Source of the DNA: a virus
Virus record (IMG/VR): IMGVR_UViG_3300034101_002327
Coordinates: 1-20,776 of that record
Length of the DNA stretch: 20,776 bases
Direction: 5' to 3' (one strand)
A model generated the notes under the pieces. That model was not told where the DNA came from, searched no databases, and saw nothing but the letters and a program-made list of their open reading frames with translations. Positions within the stretch are counted from its first letter, which is position 1, and the number at the start of each line of letters is the position of its first letter. Shown in pieces: positions 1-7,700 of the stretch. The position numbers and the translations under genes are program-made.

Positions 1-48
1 ACGGCTAACGCGCTGGCGTTCAGCGCCTTCGGCGTGGAGATAACGTGA
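1..48 (+). CDS. 3' end of an upstream phage gene (partial)
   Basis: Frame 1 reads TANALAFSAFGVEIT and stops at TGA 46-48. The stop overlaps the GTG start of the next gene in a GTGA arrangement, which is the coupling style used throughout this cluster. The fragment is too short to assign to a family. It probably belongs to the tail or receptor-binding part of the phage because a glycine-rich tail protein follows directly. The call rests only on the open frame and the overlap. Confidence 0.45.
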   Translation, partial: TANALAFSAFGVEIT

Positions 49-905
49 CGCTCCGCAATGCCTCCGCATCTCTGGTGAGTGCCTCTCGGCTGCGCGCTGG
101 AATCAGTCGCAGCGTGCGGTATCTCGTAGCAGGTGGCGGCGGCGGTGGCGGTGCTGGCTCGCGCGGTGGAGCGGGAGGAGCGGGAGGCTATCTCGCTGGC
201 ACGTTGACGATCGACCTCGGCACTGACTACAGCGTTACGATTGGCGCGGGTGGAGCAACGTCTACATACAGCAACTCCGTGAGCGACCTGCGGCCGGGTA
301 CGGCTGGAAGCCGCTCCCAGTTTTTTGCAATTGTCGCTGCCGGTGGTGGCCCCGGCGGCGGCAACTCAGCCTCGGGGTCTGGCGCGAGCGCGGGCTCTCC
401 GTTTGGCGGCCTATTGGCTGGTGCGTCACTCTCGGCGGCGTTCGGCGTTGGCGGCTCAGGCAACGCCGCCGGGGCGTCAACAAACGGTGGGTCGTTCGGC
501 ACCGGCGGCGGCGGCGGTGCTGGAGGCGCTGGCGGTGCGGCGACTTCGAGCGTGCCGGGAAACGGCGGCGCTGGCGTGGCAAGCGACATCACTGGCACCA
601 GCGTCACCTACTGCGGCGGCGGTTCCGGCGCGAACTTCAACTCAGGCACGGCGGGAACGGCGACTGGTGGTGGCGGCGTCGGCGACAACCGATCGAGTGC
701 CCACCAGTCAACGACTGCCGGAGCCGCAAACACCGGGGGTGGTGGCGGCGCGTTCGGCAGCGGCGGATCGGGCGTTGTCATCCTCCGCTACGCTGCGGGG
801 CTAACGCTCACGGCGTCTGCGGGCCTCACCACGTCCACAACCACCAGCGGCAACGACAAAATCACGACCATCACCGCTGGCACCGGCACTGTGACGTGGA
901 GTTGA
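45..905 (+). CDS. Glycine-rich phage tail/adhesin protein
   Basis: This 286-aa protein is dominated by Gly, Ala, Ser and Thr, with runs such as GGGGGGGAG and GGGGGAGGAGG. It follows the layout of the glycine-rich domain often seen in phage tail fibres: a VRYLVAGGGGGGG opening, a short strand pattern (YSVTIGAGGA), a long Gly-rich core, a SVTYCGGGSG segment, and the closing GSGVVILRY near residues 240-250. A Ser/Thr-rich tail of about 35 residues follows. In that family the domain forms polyglycine-type packed helices or loops at the tail tip and is linked to receptor binding. The start is GTG at 45, overlapping the previous stop. No ribosome site is obvious, so coupling is likely. Direct receptor-binding activity is inferred from family type only. 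Confidence 0.75.
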   Translation: MTLRNASASLVSASRLRAGISRSVRYLVAGGGGGGGAGSRGGAGGAGGYLAGTLTIDLGTDYSVTIGAGGATSTYSNSVSDLRPGTAGSRSQFFAIVAAGGGPGGGNSASGSGASAGSPFGGLLAGASLSAAFGVGGSGNAAGASTNGGSFGTGGGGGAGGAGGAATSSVPGNGGAGVASDITGTSVTYCGGGSGANFNSGTAGTATGGGGVGDNRSSAHQSTTAGAANTGGGGGAFGSGGSGVVILRYAAGLTLTASAGLTTSTTTSGNDKITTITAGTGTVTWS

Positions 906-907
906 CG

Positions 908-1180
908 ATGGCGCACTATGCGTTCCTTGACGAGCAAAACGTCGTTGTCGAAGTGATCGTCGGCCGTGACGAGGGCGAGGGCGTCGATTGGGAACAGCAC
1001 TACGCCGAGGTGCGCGGCCTGCGGTGCAAACGGACTTCGTACAACACACGCGACGGCGTGCATCTCTCGGGCGGCGTGCCATTTCGCGGCACCTATGCTG
1101 GGATAGGGTTCCGGTATGACTCGCAGGCGGACGTGTTTGTGCCGCCGGAGCCGACGATCGACCCAGAAACCTCCGCATGA
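908..1180 (+). CDS. Small conserved phage protein (MAHFA…NYAGIGY type)
   Basis: This 90-aa protein begins MAHYAFLDEQNVVVEVIVG and contains SYNTRDGVH, then PFRGTYAGIGFRYDSQADVF, and ends in a Pro-rich VPPEPTIDP tail. The order matches a small protein common near tail genes in many phages: the MAHFAxLDENNxVxxVIVV opening, TSYN, an NYAGIGYTYD-like segment and a PPxP end. Its function is not established to my knowledge. An earlier in-frame GTG at 896 exists, but ATG 908 is preferred because GGAG at 898-901 lies 6 bases upstream and family members begin MAH. It starts right after the stop of the tail gene and its own stop overlaps the next ATG (ATGA). Confidence 0.7.
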   Translation: MAHYAFLDEQNVVVEVIVGRDEGEGVDWEQHYAEVRGLRCKRTSYNTRDGVHLSGGVPFRGTYAGIGFRYDSQADVFVPPEPTIDPETSA

Positions 1181-1296
1181 GCCAATCCCTGACCGCAGAG
1201 TACCTAGCCTCTCGTGGAGTGTGCTGCGGCATGAGATGCTTGAACTGTCCATACATACCCAAGCACCAAGGAGGCTCTCGTGTTCTCTCTACTTAG
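1177..1296 (+). CDS. Tiny Cys-rich protein, DUF5522-like
   Basis: A 39-aa frame starts at the ATGA overlap with the previous gene. It contains LTAEYLASRGVCCGMRCLNC followed by PY, close to the pattern LTxEYLxxRGxCCGNxCxNCPY that I recall for DUF5522, a short bacterial family of unknown role. Four cysteines (CC, C, C) in 9 residues suggest a metal site. There is no separate ribosome site, so translation is probably coupled. The last 17 bases overlap the next gene, and the AAGGAGG of that gene lies inside this frame. The motif is specific enough to argue against chance, but the protein has no known function. Confidence 0.65.
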   Translation: MSQSLTAEYLASRGVCCGMRCLNCPYIPKHQGGSRVLST

Positions 1297-1528
1297 CTGG
1301 CTGATCTATGGATCGATCGTGGGCGGCATTGCGAGAGCCATTTATAAGGGCGACACTCCTCCGGGCTGGATTCCCACCATTGCCACAGGAGTGGCAGGCT
1401 CTTTTTTTGGCGGAATGATCCACTCCATGATCTCCGGCGGTAGGGAAGACTCTGCCGGGATCGTTTTTGGGGTGATTGGAGGCATTCTGGCCTGCTTCCT
1501 GTACTCGAAGTGGCAGAGCAATGCCTGA
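1280..1528 (+). CDS. Small membrane protein, GlsB/YeaQ-like
   Basis: This 82-aa protein has three hydrophobic segments, roughly residues 2-20, 32-52 and 59-76, rich in small residues: YGSIVGGIARAIYKG, ATGVAGSFFGGMIHSMI and AGIVFGVIGGILACFLY. This is the layout of the GlsB/YeaQ/YmgE 'transglycosylase-associated' small membrane proteins, whose role is poorly known. Start GTG 1280 is set by a perfect AAGGAGG at 1268-1274 with 5-base spacing. The gene sits between small phage genes and an HNH gene. A holin-like lysis role is possible, but no lysin gene is seen beside it. The last 8 bases overlap the HNH gene. Confidence 0.65.
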   Translation: MFSLLSWLIYGSIVGGIARAIYKGDTPPGWIPTIATGVAGSFFGGMIHSMISGGREDSAGIVFGVIGGILACFLYSKWQSNA

Positions 1529-1802
1529 GAGGTTTGGGTTCTTCAAGCCCAAGAAGCCACCCGTAAGAAAGAAAGGCCAATCTTTCTGTCAAAAGTATGG
1601 GCCTCGGTGGGAAGAAATCAGGATGCGAGTCTTGATCAGAGACAATTGGCAATGCAGGCACTGTGGGAGGGTTTGCGGAGATAGGTGGGAGGCGCAAGTG
1701 GACCACATTGTTCCTCTCAAAATCTCTGAAAATCATTCAGAGGACAATCTTCAAGTCCTCTGCATCAGATGCCACCTCAGAAAGACTCAGCAAGGCCTCT
1801 AG
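1521..1802 (+). CDS. HNH endonuclease (packaging-associated)
   Basis: This 93-aa protein has a basic N-terminus (KPKKPPVRKKG), a first Cys pair CRHCGRVC (residues about 51-58), the core VDHIVPLKI with the catalytic His after Asp, then NLQVLCIRCHLRKTQQ carrying the second Cys pair and the final His. This is a complete zinc-braced HNH (beta-beta-alpha metal) nuclease of the size found beside terminase genes. In HK97-like phages such a protein (gp74 in HK97) works with the terminase in DNA packaging. That is the likely role because terS and terL follow after a non-coding gap. Start ATG 1521 overlaps the preceding stop by 8 bases. A terminator follows the stop directly. A homing role is less likely because no intron is visible. 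Confidence 0.85.
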   Translation: MPERFGFFKPKKPPVRKKGQSFCQKYGPRWEEIRMRVLIRDNWQCRHCGRVCGDRWEAQVDHIVPLKISENHSEDNLQVLCIRCHLRKTQQGL

Positions 1803-1823
1803 CTTTCGATTAGAGGGCTTTTT
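1795..1823 (+). terminator. Rho-independent terminator after HNH gene
   Basis: CCTCTA at 1796-1801 pairs with TAGAGG at 1811-1816 around a 9-base loop. G1795 can pair with C1818 if one G is bulged. A T-run follows at 1819-1823. The 5' arm overlaps the HNH stop codon (TAG 1800-1802). The short stem makes this a moderate call. Confidence 0.55.
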
Positions 1824-2278
1824 AATTGTCTGGGTATGGTGACAGCCCTTTTCGCATCAGGGTCTTAAATCGCAAGCAGTGAATTTCATCCGGAATCCTA
1901 TAGGGCAGTTTTTTTTAGAAGTTCCTCTGGGAGCAGATTCCAACATTCCTATGCAAAAACCTATGTAACTCAGCCTAAAACATGGAATCTCAAAATGCGG
2001 AGAACAGATTCCTTGGATTCCCGTAAGGAAACTGCCCTATAGGGAAAGCGAAACAAAGTCTTGTTCGCGACAAAGCTTTTGAAAACAAAGTCCATCACCG
2101 GCAGGCTCGCTTTTAGACTTGGCGAATTTTCCGGCACCAGCTTTTCGGGTTTTGTCAAGAGGGGCTACACTCGACATAGCCCTACCCCGGGGGAGTATCG
2201 ATTTCTCGGGGGTTTTACGCTTGCCGGCCCACCCCGGGCCGCAGCGTGAGCGGCCGCAAAATTTTCAGGAGGGGGTTT
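1803..2278. other. Non-coding gap before terS, AT-richer than flanks
   Basis: No frame in this stretch has both a ribosome site and recognisable protein character. It contains the end of the HNH terminator, the 147-base inverted-repeat element at 1897-2043, and from about 2150 a GC-rich leader to terS. In the leader, GGGCTA/TAGCCC at about 2163-2184 and GGCCC/GGGCC at about 2227-2240 can form small hairpins. A weak promoter candidate is TTGTCA at 2152-2157 with 17 bases to CATAGC, but the -10 match is poor and I do not assert it. Confidence 0.5.
1897..2043. repeat. 147-base element bounded by 15-bp inverted repeats
   Basis: CCTATAGGGCAGTTT at 1897-1911 is repeated exactly in inverted form as AAACTGCCCTATAGG at 2029-2043. 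Each arm contains the palindrome CCTATAGG. A run of T follows the left arm. Inside, GGAATCT and AGATTCC form a further short inverted repeat at about 1984-2012. No target duplication is visible next to the arms. It could be a miniature transposable element, a structured RNA or an operator region. Confidence 0.6.
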
Positions 2279-2281
2279 TTG
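2267..2281 (+). promoter_or_regulatory. Ribosome site deciding a TTG start for terS
   Basis: AGGAGG at 2267-2272 lies 6 bases before an in-frame TTG (2279-2281). The first in-frame ATG (2294) is 21 bases from this site and the upstream GTG (2246) precedes it. TTG 2279 is therefore the best start. Confidence 0.6.
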
Positions 2282-2758
2282 GCCTCCGACTCGATGGGCA
2301 GGCACCCTGTTCCCACAGCCATCAAGCTCGCTCGCGGCAACCCCGGCCAGCGTCCGATCAACTCCGATGAGCCCACGCCGCCGCCTGCCGACTGCACGCC
2401 GCCTGCGACTCTCAGCGAGGTGGGGATTGAAAAGTGGGTTGAGCTTACAGACCTCCTCACTAAGATGGGCGTGTTCACTCTCGCGGACAGGTCAGCGGTC
2501 GAACGCTACTGCCTGATCCACGAGCAGTGGATGCACGTGGTCAAGCACGTTCGCGAGAACGGGATGACCCAGATCACGCAGACTGGATACTCACAACTGA
2601 CCGCAGAGGGGTCGTTGTTCAAGAGTCTGCCGAGCGACTTGCTCAAGCTGGAGCAGCAGTTCGGCATGACTCCGGCAGCGAGGTCTAGTCTCAAGGTAGC
2701 TGATGCCGCTGCCCCCGCCGACCCGCTTGACGCGTATATCAAAAGCCGACGCGCTTAA
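2279..2758 (+). CDS. terS: Terminase small subunit, P27 family
   Basis: The small subunit binds the packaging site and hands DNA to the large subunit. The protein starting at TTG 2279 is 159 aa. Its N-terminus, GRHPVPTAIKLARGNPGQRP, matches the GRPPxPTxLKxLxGNPGKRP signature of the P27 family. A helical middle follows (EKWVELTDLLTKMGVFTLAD, then SAVERYCLIHEQW) and the C-terminal FGMTPAARSSLKVAD resembles the family's FGLTPSSRxRL end. It overlaps the large subunit by 56 bases, so translation of the two is probably coupled. The only uncertainty is the start: GTG 2246 or ATG 2294 are alternatives to TTG 2279. Confidence 0.9.
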   Translation: MASDSMGRHPVPTAIKLARGNPGQRPINSDEPTPPPADCTPPATLSEVGIEKWVELTDLLTKMGVFTLADRSAVERYCLIHEQWMHVVKHVRENGMTQITQTGYSQLTAEGSLFKSLPSDLLKLEQQFGMTPAARSSLKVADAAAPADPLDAYIKSRRA

Positions 2759-3707
2759 GCAGGGTCTCGACTTCTACTTCGACCAGCGAAAGGCCGACCA
2801 TGCCGTCGGCTTCTTCGAGAACTTCCTTGTCCATTCCAAGGGCAAGTTCGCAGGCAAGCCGTTCACGCTCCTCGACTGGCAGAGGACAGACGTGATCGAG
2901 GAGCTTTTCGGGTGGATGAGAGTCGACACCGACACGCGAAAATTCCGCATCGGATACATCGAACTTCCGAAAAAAAATGGCAAGGCACTGGCGATAGACA
3001 CGCCAATCCCGACTCCTGATGGCTGGAGAACGATGGGAGACTTGTGCGTCGGAGACTTCGTCTTTGGAAGCTCTGGAGCCGCTATTCGAGTCAATGCAGC
3101 GACTCCTGTCATGGCTGACCGGGAGTGTTTCGAGCTACGAGTGAAGAACAGCGATCCGATCATCGCCGACGCCTCGCACCAGTGGGTTTTGTCCGACACG
3201 AGCGTGGTCACGACGGAGGAGATTTCCGCATTTCTTTCGGCGGGAAAGCTGGTTTCTTTACTGACCGAAAGGCTCGTCGAGTGTTGCGCCCCCTGCCCCA
3301 CAGCCCCCGTCAGGTGCATCCAAGTCGACGCCGAAGACGGAGTCTTTCTGGCTGGCCGAGGCTACGTTCCGACACATAACTCGACCCTCCTCAGCGGCAT
3401 CTCCCTCTACACAGCCTTCGCGGATGACGAACCGTCGGCCGAGTGCTTCGGCTGTGCGACCAGCCGCGACCAAGCCGGGATCGTCTACAAGCAGATGGTC
3501 GAGCTTGTCCGGGCCTCGAAGTTCCTGTCCAGCAGACTGGAGATCATCGAGAGTCGCAAGACCATCACGTGCGTCCCGACCAACAGCTTCTGGCGTGTGA
3601 TCTCCAGCGACTCGAACCGGGCTGAGGGTCTGAACATCCACAGCCTGTGTTATGACGAGCTACACTCCGCGAGGGACCGTCGCCTCTGGGCTTTCGCCCT
3701 CGGCTGA
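2703..3707 (+). CDS. terL: Terminase large subunit, ATPase half, with intein
   Basis: This 334-codon frame encodes the packaging ATPase of a Terminase_1 (HK97-like) large subunit. Residues 1-94 carry GKFAGKPFTLLDWQRTDVI and the first part of Walker A (ELPKKNGK). Residues 95-226 are an intein. The host sequence resumes at S227 (STLLSGISLYTAFADDE), so the spliced protein would read KKNGKST, a normal Walker A. CATSRDQAGIVYKQM and NRAEGLNIHSLCYDELH follow; the last holds Walker B (LCYDE). After RRLW the frame runs into a hairpin insertion and stops at TGA 3705-3707. The nuclease half continues in the +1 frame. AAGGT at 2693-2697, 5 bases from ATG 2703, supports the start. Without recoding or a sequence correction this frame gives an ATPase lacking its nuclease. 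Confidence 0.88.
   Translation: MPLPPPTRLTRISKADALKQGLDFYFDQRKADHAVGFFENFLVHSKGKFAGKPFTLLDWQRTDVIEELFGWMRVDTDTRKFRIGYIELPKKNGKALAIDTPIPTPDGWRTMGDLCVGDFVFGSSGAAIRVNAATPVMADRECFELRVKNSDPIIADASHQWVLSDTSVVTTEEISAFLSAGKLVSLLTERLVECCAPCPTAPVRCIQVDAEDGVFLAGRGYVPTHNSTLLSGISLYTAFADDEPSAECFGCATSRDQAGIVYKQMVELVRASKFLSSRLEIIESRKTITCVPTNSFWRVISSDSNRAEGLNIHSLCYDELHSARDRRLWAFALG
2985..3380 (+). other. Mini-intein in TerL Walker A, class 3 type
   Basis: These 132 residues (precursor A95-N226) interrupt KKNGK|ST. The insert opens ALAIDTPIPTPDGWRTMGDL, a block A, but with Ala instead of Cys/Ser at position 1. Block B is IIADASHQW with H159 and W161. Block F is VRCIQVDAEDGVFLAGRG with C205. Block G ends VPTHN with T224, H225 and N226, and the next host residue is S227. 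Ala1 together with the Trp-Cys-Thr set (W161, C205, T224) is the published hallmark of class 3 inteins, in which the block F Cys starts splicing. No endonuclease domain is present. All residues needed for splicing appear intact. Splicing itself is inferred. Confidence 0.9.
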
Positions 3708-4773
3708 GAGGCCGGGGGCGAAGGCCCGGGGCAAAAACAGAGACGCGATTCGTTACGGTGGAATTTCTCGAAGCCAGAGCCTGATCCTGAGCATCACCAC
3801 CGCCGGTGCGGACCGGGCCTCGATCTGCTACGAGCAGCACGAGCATGCCATGAAGTGCATGGTCGACCCGCACTTCGACCCCCAGTTTTTCGCGTATGTC
3901 AGGGCGGCTGCACCGGAAGACGACTACCGGAGCCCAAGTGTTTGGGCGGCTGCTAACCCGTCTTTCGGCGTCACGATGGACGAGGACTCTTTCAAGGCTG
4001 ACGTGAAGGAGGCCGAGTCGGCGAAGACCAAGCTCTCAAGTTTTTTGCGATACAGGCTCAACGTCTGGGTCCAAGGCGAGGATAAGTTCTTTAACTTGAC
4101 CCAGTGGCAAAACTGCCGGGGGAAGACCGAGGACTTTGGCTCGCACCGGGTCTGGTACGCGGGGCTTGACCTAGCACAAACATGGGACTGCAACGCCTTC
4201 GTGGCTGTCAGCCGGGGGAGCGACGACGTCTGGGACGTGATCTGCAAGTTCTGGATTCCCGGCGAGAATGCGGCCAAGCGAGACATCAAGGAGAACGTGC
4301 CGTGGACCCAGTGGGCGAAAGACCCAGCCACCGGCGTCTGCCTGACCCCGGGTGACGTGGCCGACTACGGGTTCATCCGCCGGGACATCTTGGCCTTCTG
4401 CAAGGAGCGGACGGTCAAGGTGATCGCCACCGACCCCCACAACAGCCACTACCTGTCGCAGCAACTTCAGGCGGAAGGCATCCGCATGCTAGGGTTTTCT
4501 CAGTCGGCGACTTCCATGTCGCCCTCGACAAAGCTTTTAGAGACTCTCGTCTCGCAGGGACGCCTGCGAACCAACGAGAACCCCGTCCTCGACTGGATGG
4601 CCGCGAACGCCACGGTTCGGGAAACCAGCGACGGCTATGTCAAAATCGTGAAGCCATCCTCACACTCGCCAGCACGCGTGGACGGCATTGTCGCATTGGT
4701 GATGGCTTTGGGCGTCGCCAGCGATGCTGAGTTGGCTCCCGCCCCAGTGGCACCGGAGATTTTCGTGCTATGA
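3652..4773 (+). CDS. terL: Terminase large subunit, nuclease half (+1 frame)
   Basis: The frame is open from at least 3652, but TerL-like sequence begins at about 3742 (RDAIRYGGISRSQSLILSIT), continuing directly where the ATPase half stops. The RNase H-like nuclease follows: WYAGLDLAQTWDCNAFVAV with the first metal-binding Asp, VKVIATDPHNSHYLSQQLQ with the second, and SHSPARVDGIVALVMAL with the last Asp near the C-terminus. This domain cuts concatemeric DNA during headful or cos packaging. ATG 3652 has no ribosome site and lies inside the ATPase coding sequence, so a separate start is unlikely. Expression probably needs frame change across the hairpin insertion, or the gene is broken. The end overlaps the portal gene (ATGA). 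Confidence 0.85.
   Translation: MTSYTPRGTVASGLSPSAERPGAKARGKNRDAIRYGGISRSQSLILSITTAGADRASICYEQHEHAMKCMVDPHFDPQFFAYVRAAAPEDDYRSPSVWAAANPSFGVTMDEDSFKADVKEAESAKTKLSSFLRYRLNVWVQGEDKFFNLTQWQNCRGKTEDFGSHRVWYAGLDLAQTWDCNAFVAVSRGSDDVWDVICKFWIPGENAAKRDIKENVPWTQWAKDPATGVCLTPGDVADYGFIRRDILAFCKERTVKVIATDPHNSHYLSQQLQAEGIRMLGFSQSATSMSPSTKLLETLVSQGRLRTNENPVLDWMAANATVRETSDGYVKIVKPSSHSPARVDGIVALVMALGVASDAELAPAPVAPEIFVL
3690..3741 (+). repeat. 52-base hairpin insertion splitting terL frames
   Basis: Relatives read RRLW-D-A-x-RYGG here. In this sequence RRLW (TGG 3687-3689) and DAIRYGG (GAC from 3742) are separated by 52 extra bases. The insert carries a 15-bp hairpin: 3690-3704 pairs with 3711-3725, with two G-U pairs and a 6-base loop TGAGAG. 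The loop contains the in-frame stop TGA 3705-3707. The codon before the stop is GGC (3702-3704), and an identical GGC at 3730-3732 lies in the downstream frame. No target duplication is visible. Omitting one G from GGG 3688-3690 would make the insertion 51 bases and fully in frame without a stop, so a base-call error must be excluded. Confidence 0.8.
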
Positions 4774-7700
4774 GCGAGGAACGTGTTCTCAGCGATCTGG
4801 TCTGGACCCCCGAGCGAGGCATCGAGAATCCCGAGGTCCGGGGCATCTCGTGGGAGAACTTCCTCCTCTCCGACGACAAGTATCTGGGCAAGTGGCGGAC
4901 TGACTCCGGAGTCCGCGTCACTCCCGAGACCGCTCTTCAGTCAACAGTCGTCCTCGCGTGCTGCCGCATTCTGGCAGAAACGATTTCTGGATTGCCTCTC
5001 CACGTCTACCGGCGGAACGCTGACGGCAGCGACGAGATCGCCAAGGAAATCCCGCTCTACAAGATTCTGACCTTCCGCCCCAACGAGTGGCAGACGAAGG
5101 CGGAGTTCTTCGAGCAGATCGTCATGAACCTGACGCTCTGGGGGAACTCCTATACCCGCATCCGCAGCGGACAGTACGGAAGCGTTTCCTCTCTCGACAA
5201 CCTGCACCCCAGCCGGATGGACGTCGAGCGACTTGAGAACGGCCGGCTGCGGTACAGCTACACCGACCCGGAGACTGGCCGGCTGGAGCGGTACACGCAA
5301 GACCAGATCATGCACGTCCGGTGGACTCCCGAGCAGGACGGCATCAAGGGCATGGTCCCCGTCGAGATCGCCCGCGAGGCGATCGGGCTGGCTCGCGCCT
5401 GCGAGCAGCACGCCGCGAGGTTCTGGGCGAACTCCGCGAGGCCGGGCGTCGTGCTTCAGACCGACGGCACTCTTACCGCCGAGGCGGCGGAGCGACTCCG
5501 CGAGAATTGGGAGCGGCTCCACAAGGGAGCCGACAGGGCATACAAGACCGCGATCCTCACCGGCGGACTCAAGGCCCAAGAGTTGGGCATGACGAATGAG
5601 TCCAGCCAATTCGTCGCTAGTCGAGATTTTCAGACCGCTGAAATCTGCCGCGTGTACCGGATCGCGCAACATTTGATTCAAGGCACGCCGGGCGGCGACC
5701 TCGAAGTGCAGGGGCAGGAGTTCGTGACCTACACGCTGATGCCGTGGCTCAACCGCATTGAGTCCTCGATCAGTCGCTCGCTCATCTACAACGACGACGA
5801 GTATTACGCGAGGTTCGATGTGCGGGGACTGCTCCGCGCGAACTCGACTGCGAGAGCGTCTTTCTATTCCACCATGATCAACCTCGGCGTTTTCACGATT
5901 AACGACGTGAGACGCATGGAGGGCATGAAGACACTTGGCTCCATCGGTGACCATCACTTCGTGCCGATGAACACGCAAACGCTTGAGGATGCGACGAAGC
6001 CGAAACCAGAAGCTCCTCCGGGCGGCATGCCGCCGGGTGGTGGCGGCGGAGGCGACGGCCCGCCGCCCCCGGTGCCGGGCGGGCCTCCGAGCATGTCTGA
6101 GGTAAAGACAGGCAAGGCACCGGTCGCCTCGCCGAAGGGCGAAGCCTCGAAGCCGAAGGCCGAGCCTGTCATGGAAGATGCCGTCGAGGAGTCGTCCTCC
6201 GAGTGGGAGGACGCAATCGAAGCGAGAGCGTTTTGCGCCACCGGCGAAGGCAACGGAGTCGACAACTCGTGCGGCGTTGGCGGCAGAGTCGACAACTCGT
6301 GGAAGAAAGCCGACCGCGAGTACAGCTACACGCCCGGCGAGGGCAAGAGTCCCATCGCGGGCGGCGATGACATCAAGTCGCTGAGCATCGAGAGTCCGAA
6401 AGACGTCGCTGCTGCGATGAAGAACTTGAAGGTTAAGAGCCTCACGGACGTGGTGGCGATCGGCGGGGGCTTGACTCGCGATGCCTTCACGAGCATCGCC
6501 TCGCCTCGACACGGCGAAGAGATTCACGTCATGTCAGAGGTTCCCGTCGACCCCGACGACGAAGAGGCCGGGTCGATGAGCAGCACCGTCTCTCTGGGCG
6601 TTGACCCGGAAGGGAAGAGGTATGTCGACTACGGCACGATGCACGCCAGTTCCGAGTCTGGCGAGGCCAACTTCTCCGGCGAAGACGCCGCCCGCATGAG
6701 TTCGATCCTTCTGGAGAAGTTCCCAGAATCGCTCGCCGCAGCCGAGAAGGCTGGGCTGGATTACGCGAAGACCTTTGCGATGGGGGATTCCCAGAACGAG
6801 TTCAAGGGCTATCGCCTCTGGCCGCAGTTCGGTTTCGACGCGGAAATCTACGCCGACATTCGCGAGAACATCCCGAAGGAGATCGTGCCGCACGACGATC
6901 CGATCACCATTCAGCAACTCATCTCCACCCCAGCCGGCGACAAGTGGTGGAATGAGAATGGCGAGTCGATGGGGATGACGTTGAACCTGAAGGACAAGAA
7001 GTCCGACGGATACAAGCGGTATCAGCGGATGGCGGCTCTCTCGAAGCGTTTAAAGAAGAGGAACGAAGGTCGGTCTCTCTACGACTACCTGTTCGGCGAG
7101 GAGCGGGCGTTCTGCGCCACGGGGCCGGGCGGCGGAGTGAAGAACGACTGCGGCTCGAAGGACGGCGGCGGAGAAGTCACCGCAGCCGACGCTCGCGCGA
7201 AGTTTGAGAGATACCGGCCGTTCAAGTCTGTCGGAGACTCGAAGAACTCTGAATTCATTCGAGTCCCGAGTGACGAGGAGGTGTCCTCTGCGCTCACGGA
7301 TGCAGACGTTCAGCAAAGCAAGATCGGCGCAAACCGAGAGCTTGCCAACGATACGCCAGTGGCTCTCCGGATTGACATCCCAGCTTGGACGAAATCAGAA
7401 GGCAAGACCTACGTGGTCACGGTTCACGAGGGAAAAAACCCTGACAACAAAAAGCCTTTTGGGCCTGTCATCGGCTACGACTCCGTCGCCAGACTGAGCG
7501 GTCCTGTTCGCTTCTCTGCGAACGACGAGGACAGGGCGCAGCAAGTGGCGGAAGGGAAGAGCAAGACCCCTCTCGCGACAGTGAACGGAAACTTTTCCAA
7601 GAGCAGAGATATACCCAGCGACATCGACTCGTGGACTCCGGTTGGATACGACCCGCAGAAGGCGGTCTACTTTTACGACAAGAGGACTGGCCGTGAGGTT

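Noticed and set aside
1521-1802. HNH gene as homing endonuclease of the terL intein
   Set aside because: It is a separate gene about 1.2 kb upstream with its own terminator, and HNH genes beside terminases are normally packaging factors.
2061-2249. 62-codon frames on both strands in the gap before terS
   Set aside because: No ribosome site, rare start codon and no recognisable protein character.
3690-3725. terL hairpin as an intrinsic terminator
   Set aside because: No T-run follows the stem (CCGGGGCAAAAAC), and it lies in the middle of an otherwise continuous gene.
3690-3741. terL insertion as a self-splicing intron
   Set aside because: At 52 bases it is far too short for a group I or II intron core.
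4941-6527. 528-codon minus-strand frame opposite the portal
   Set aside because: Same shadow effect of codon bias. The + strand portal motifs explain the conservation.
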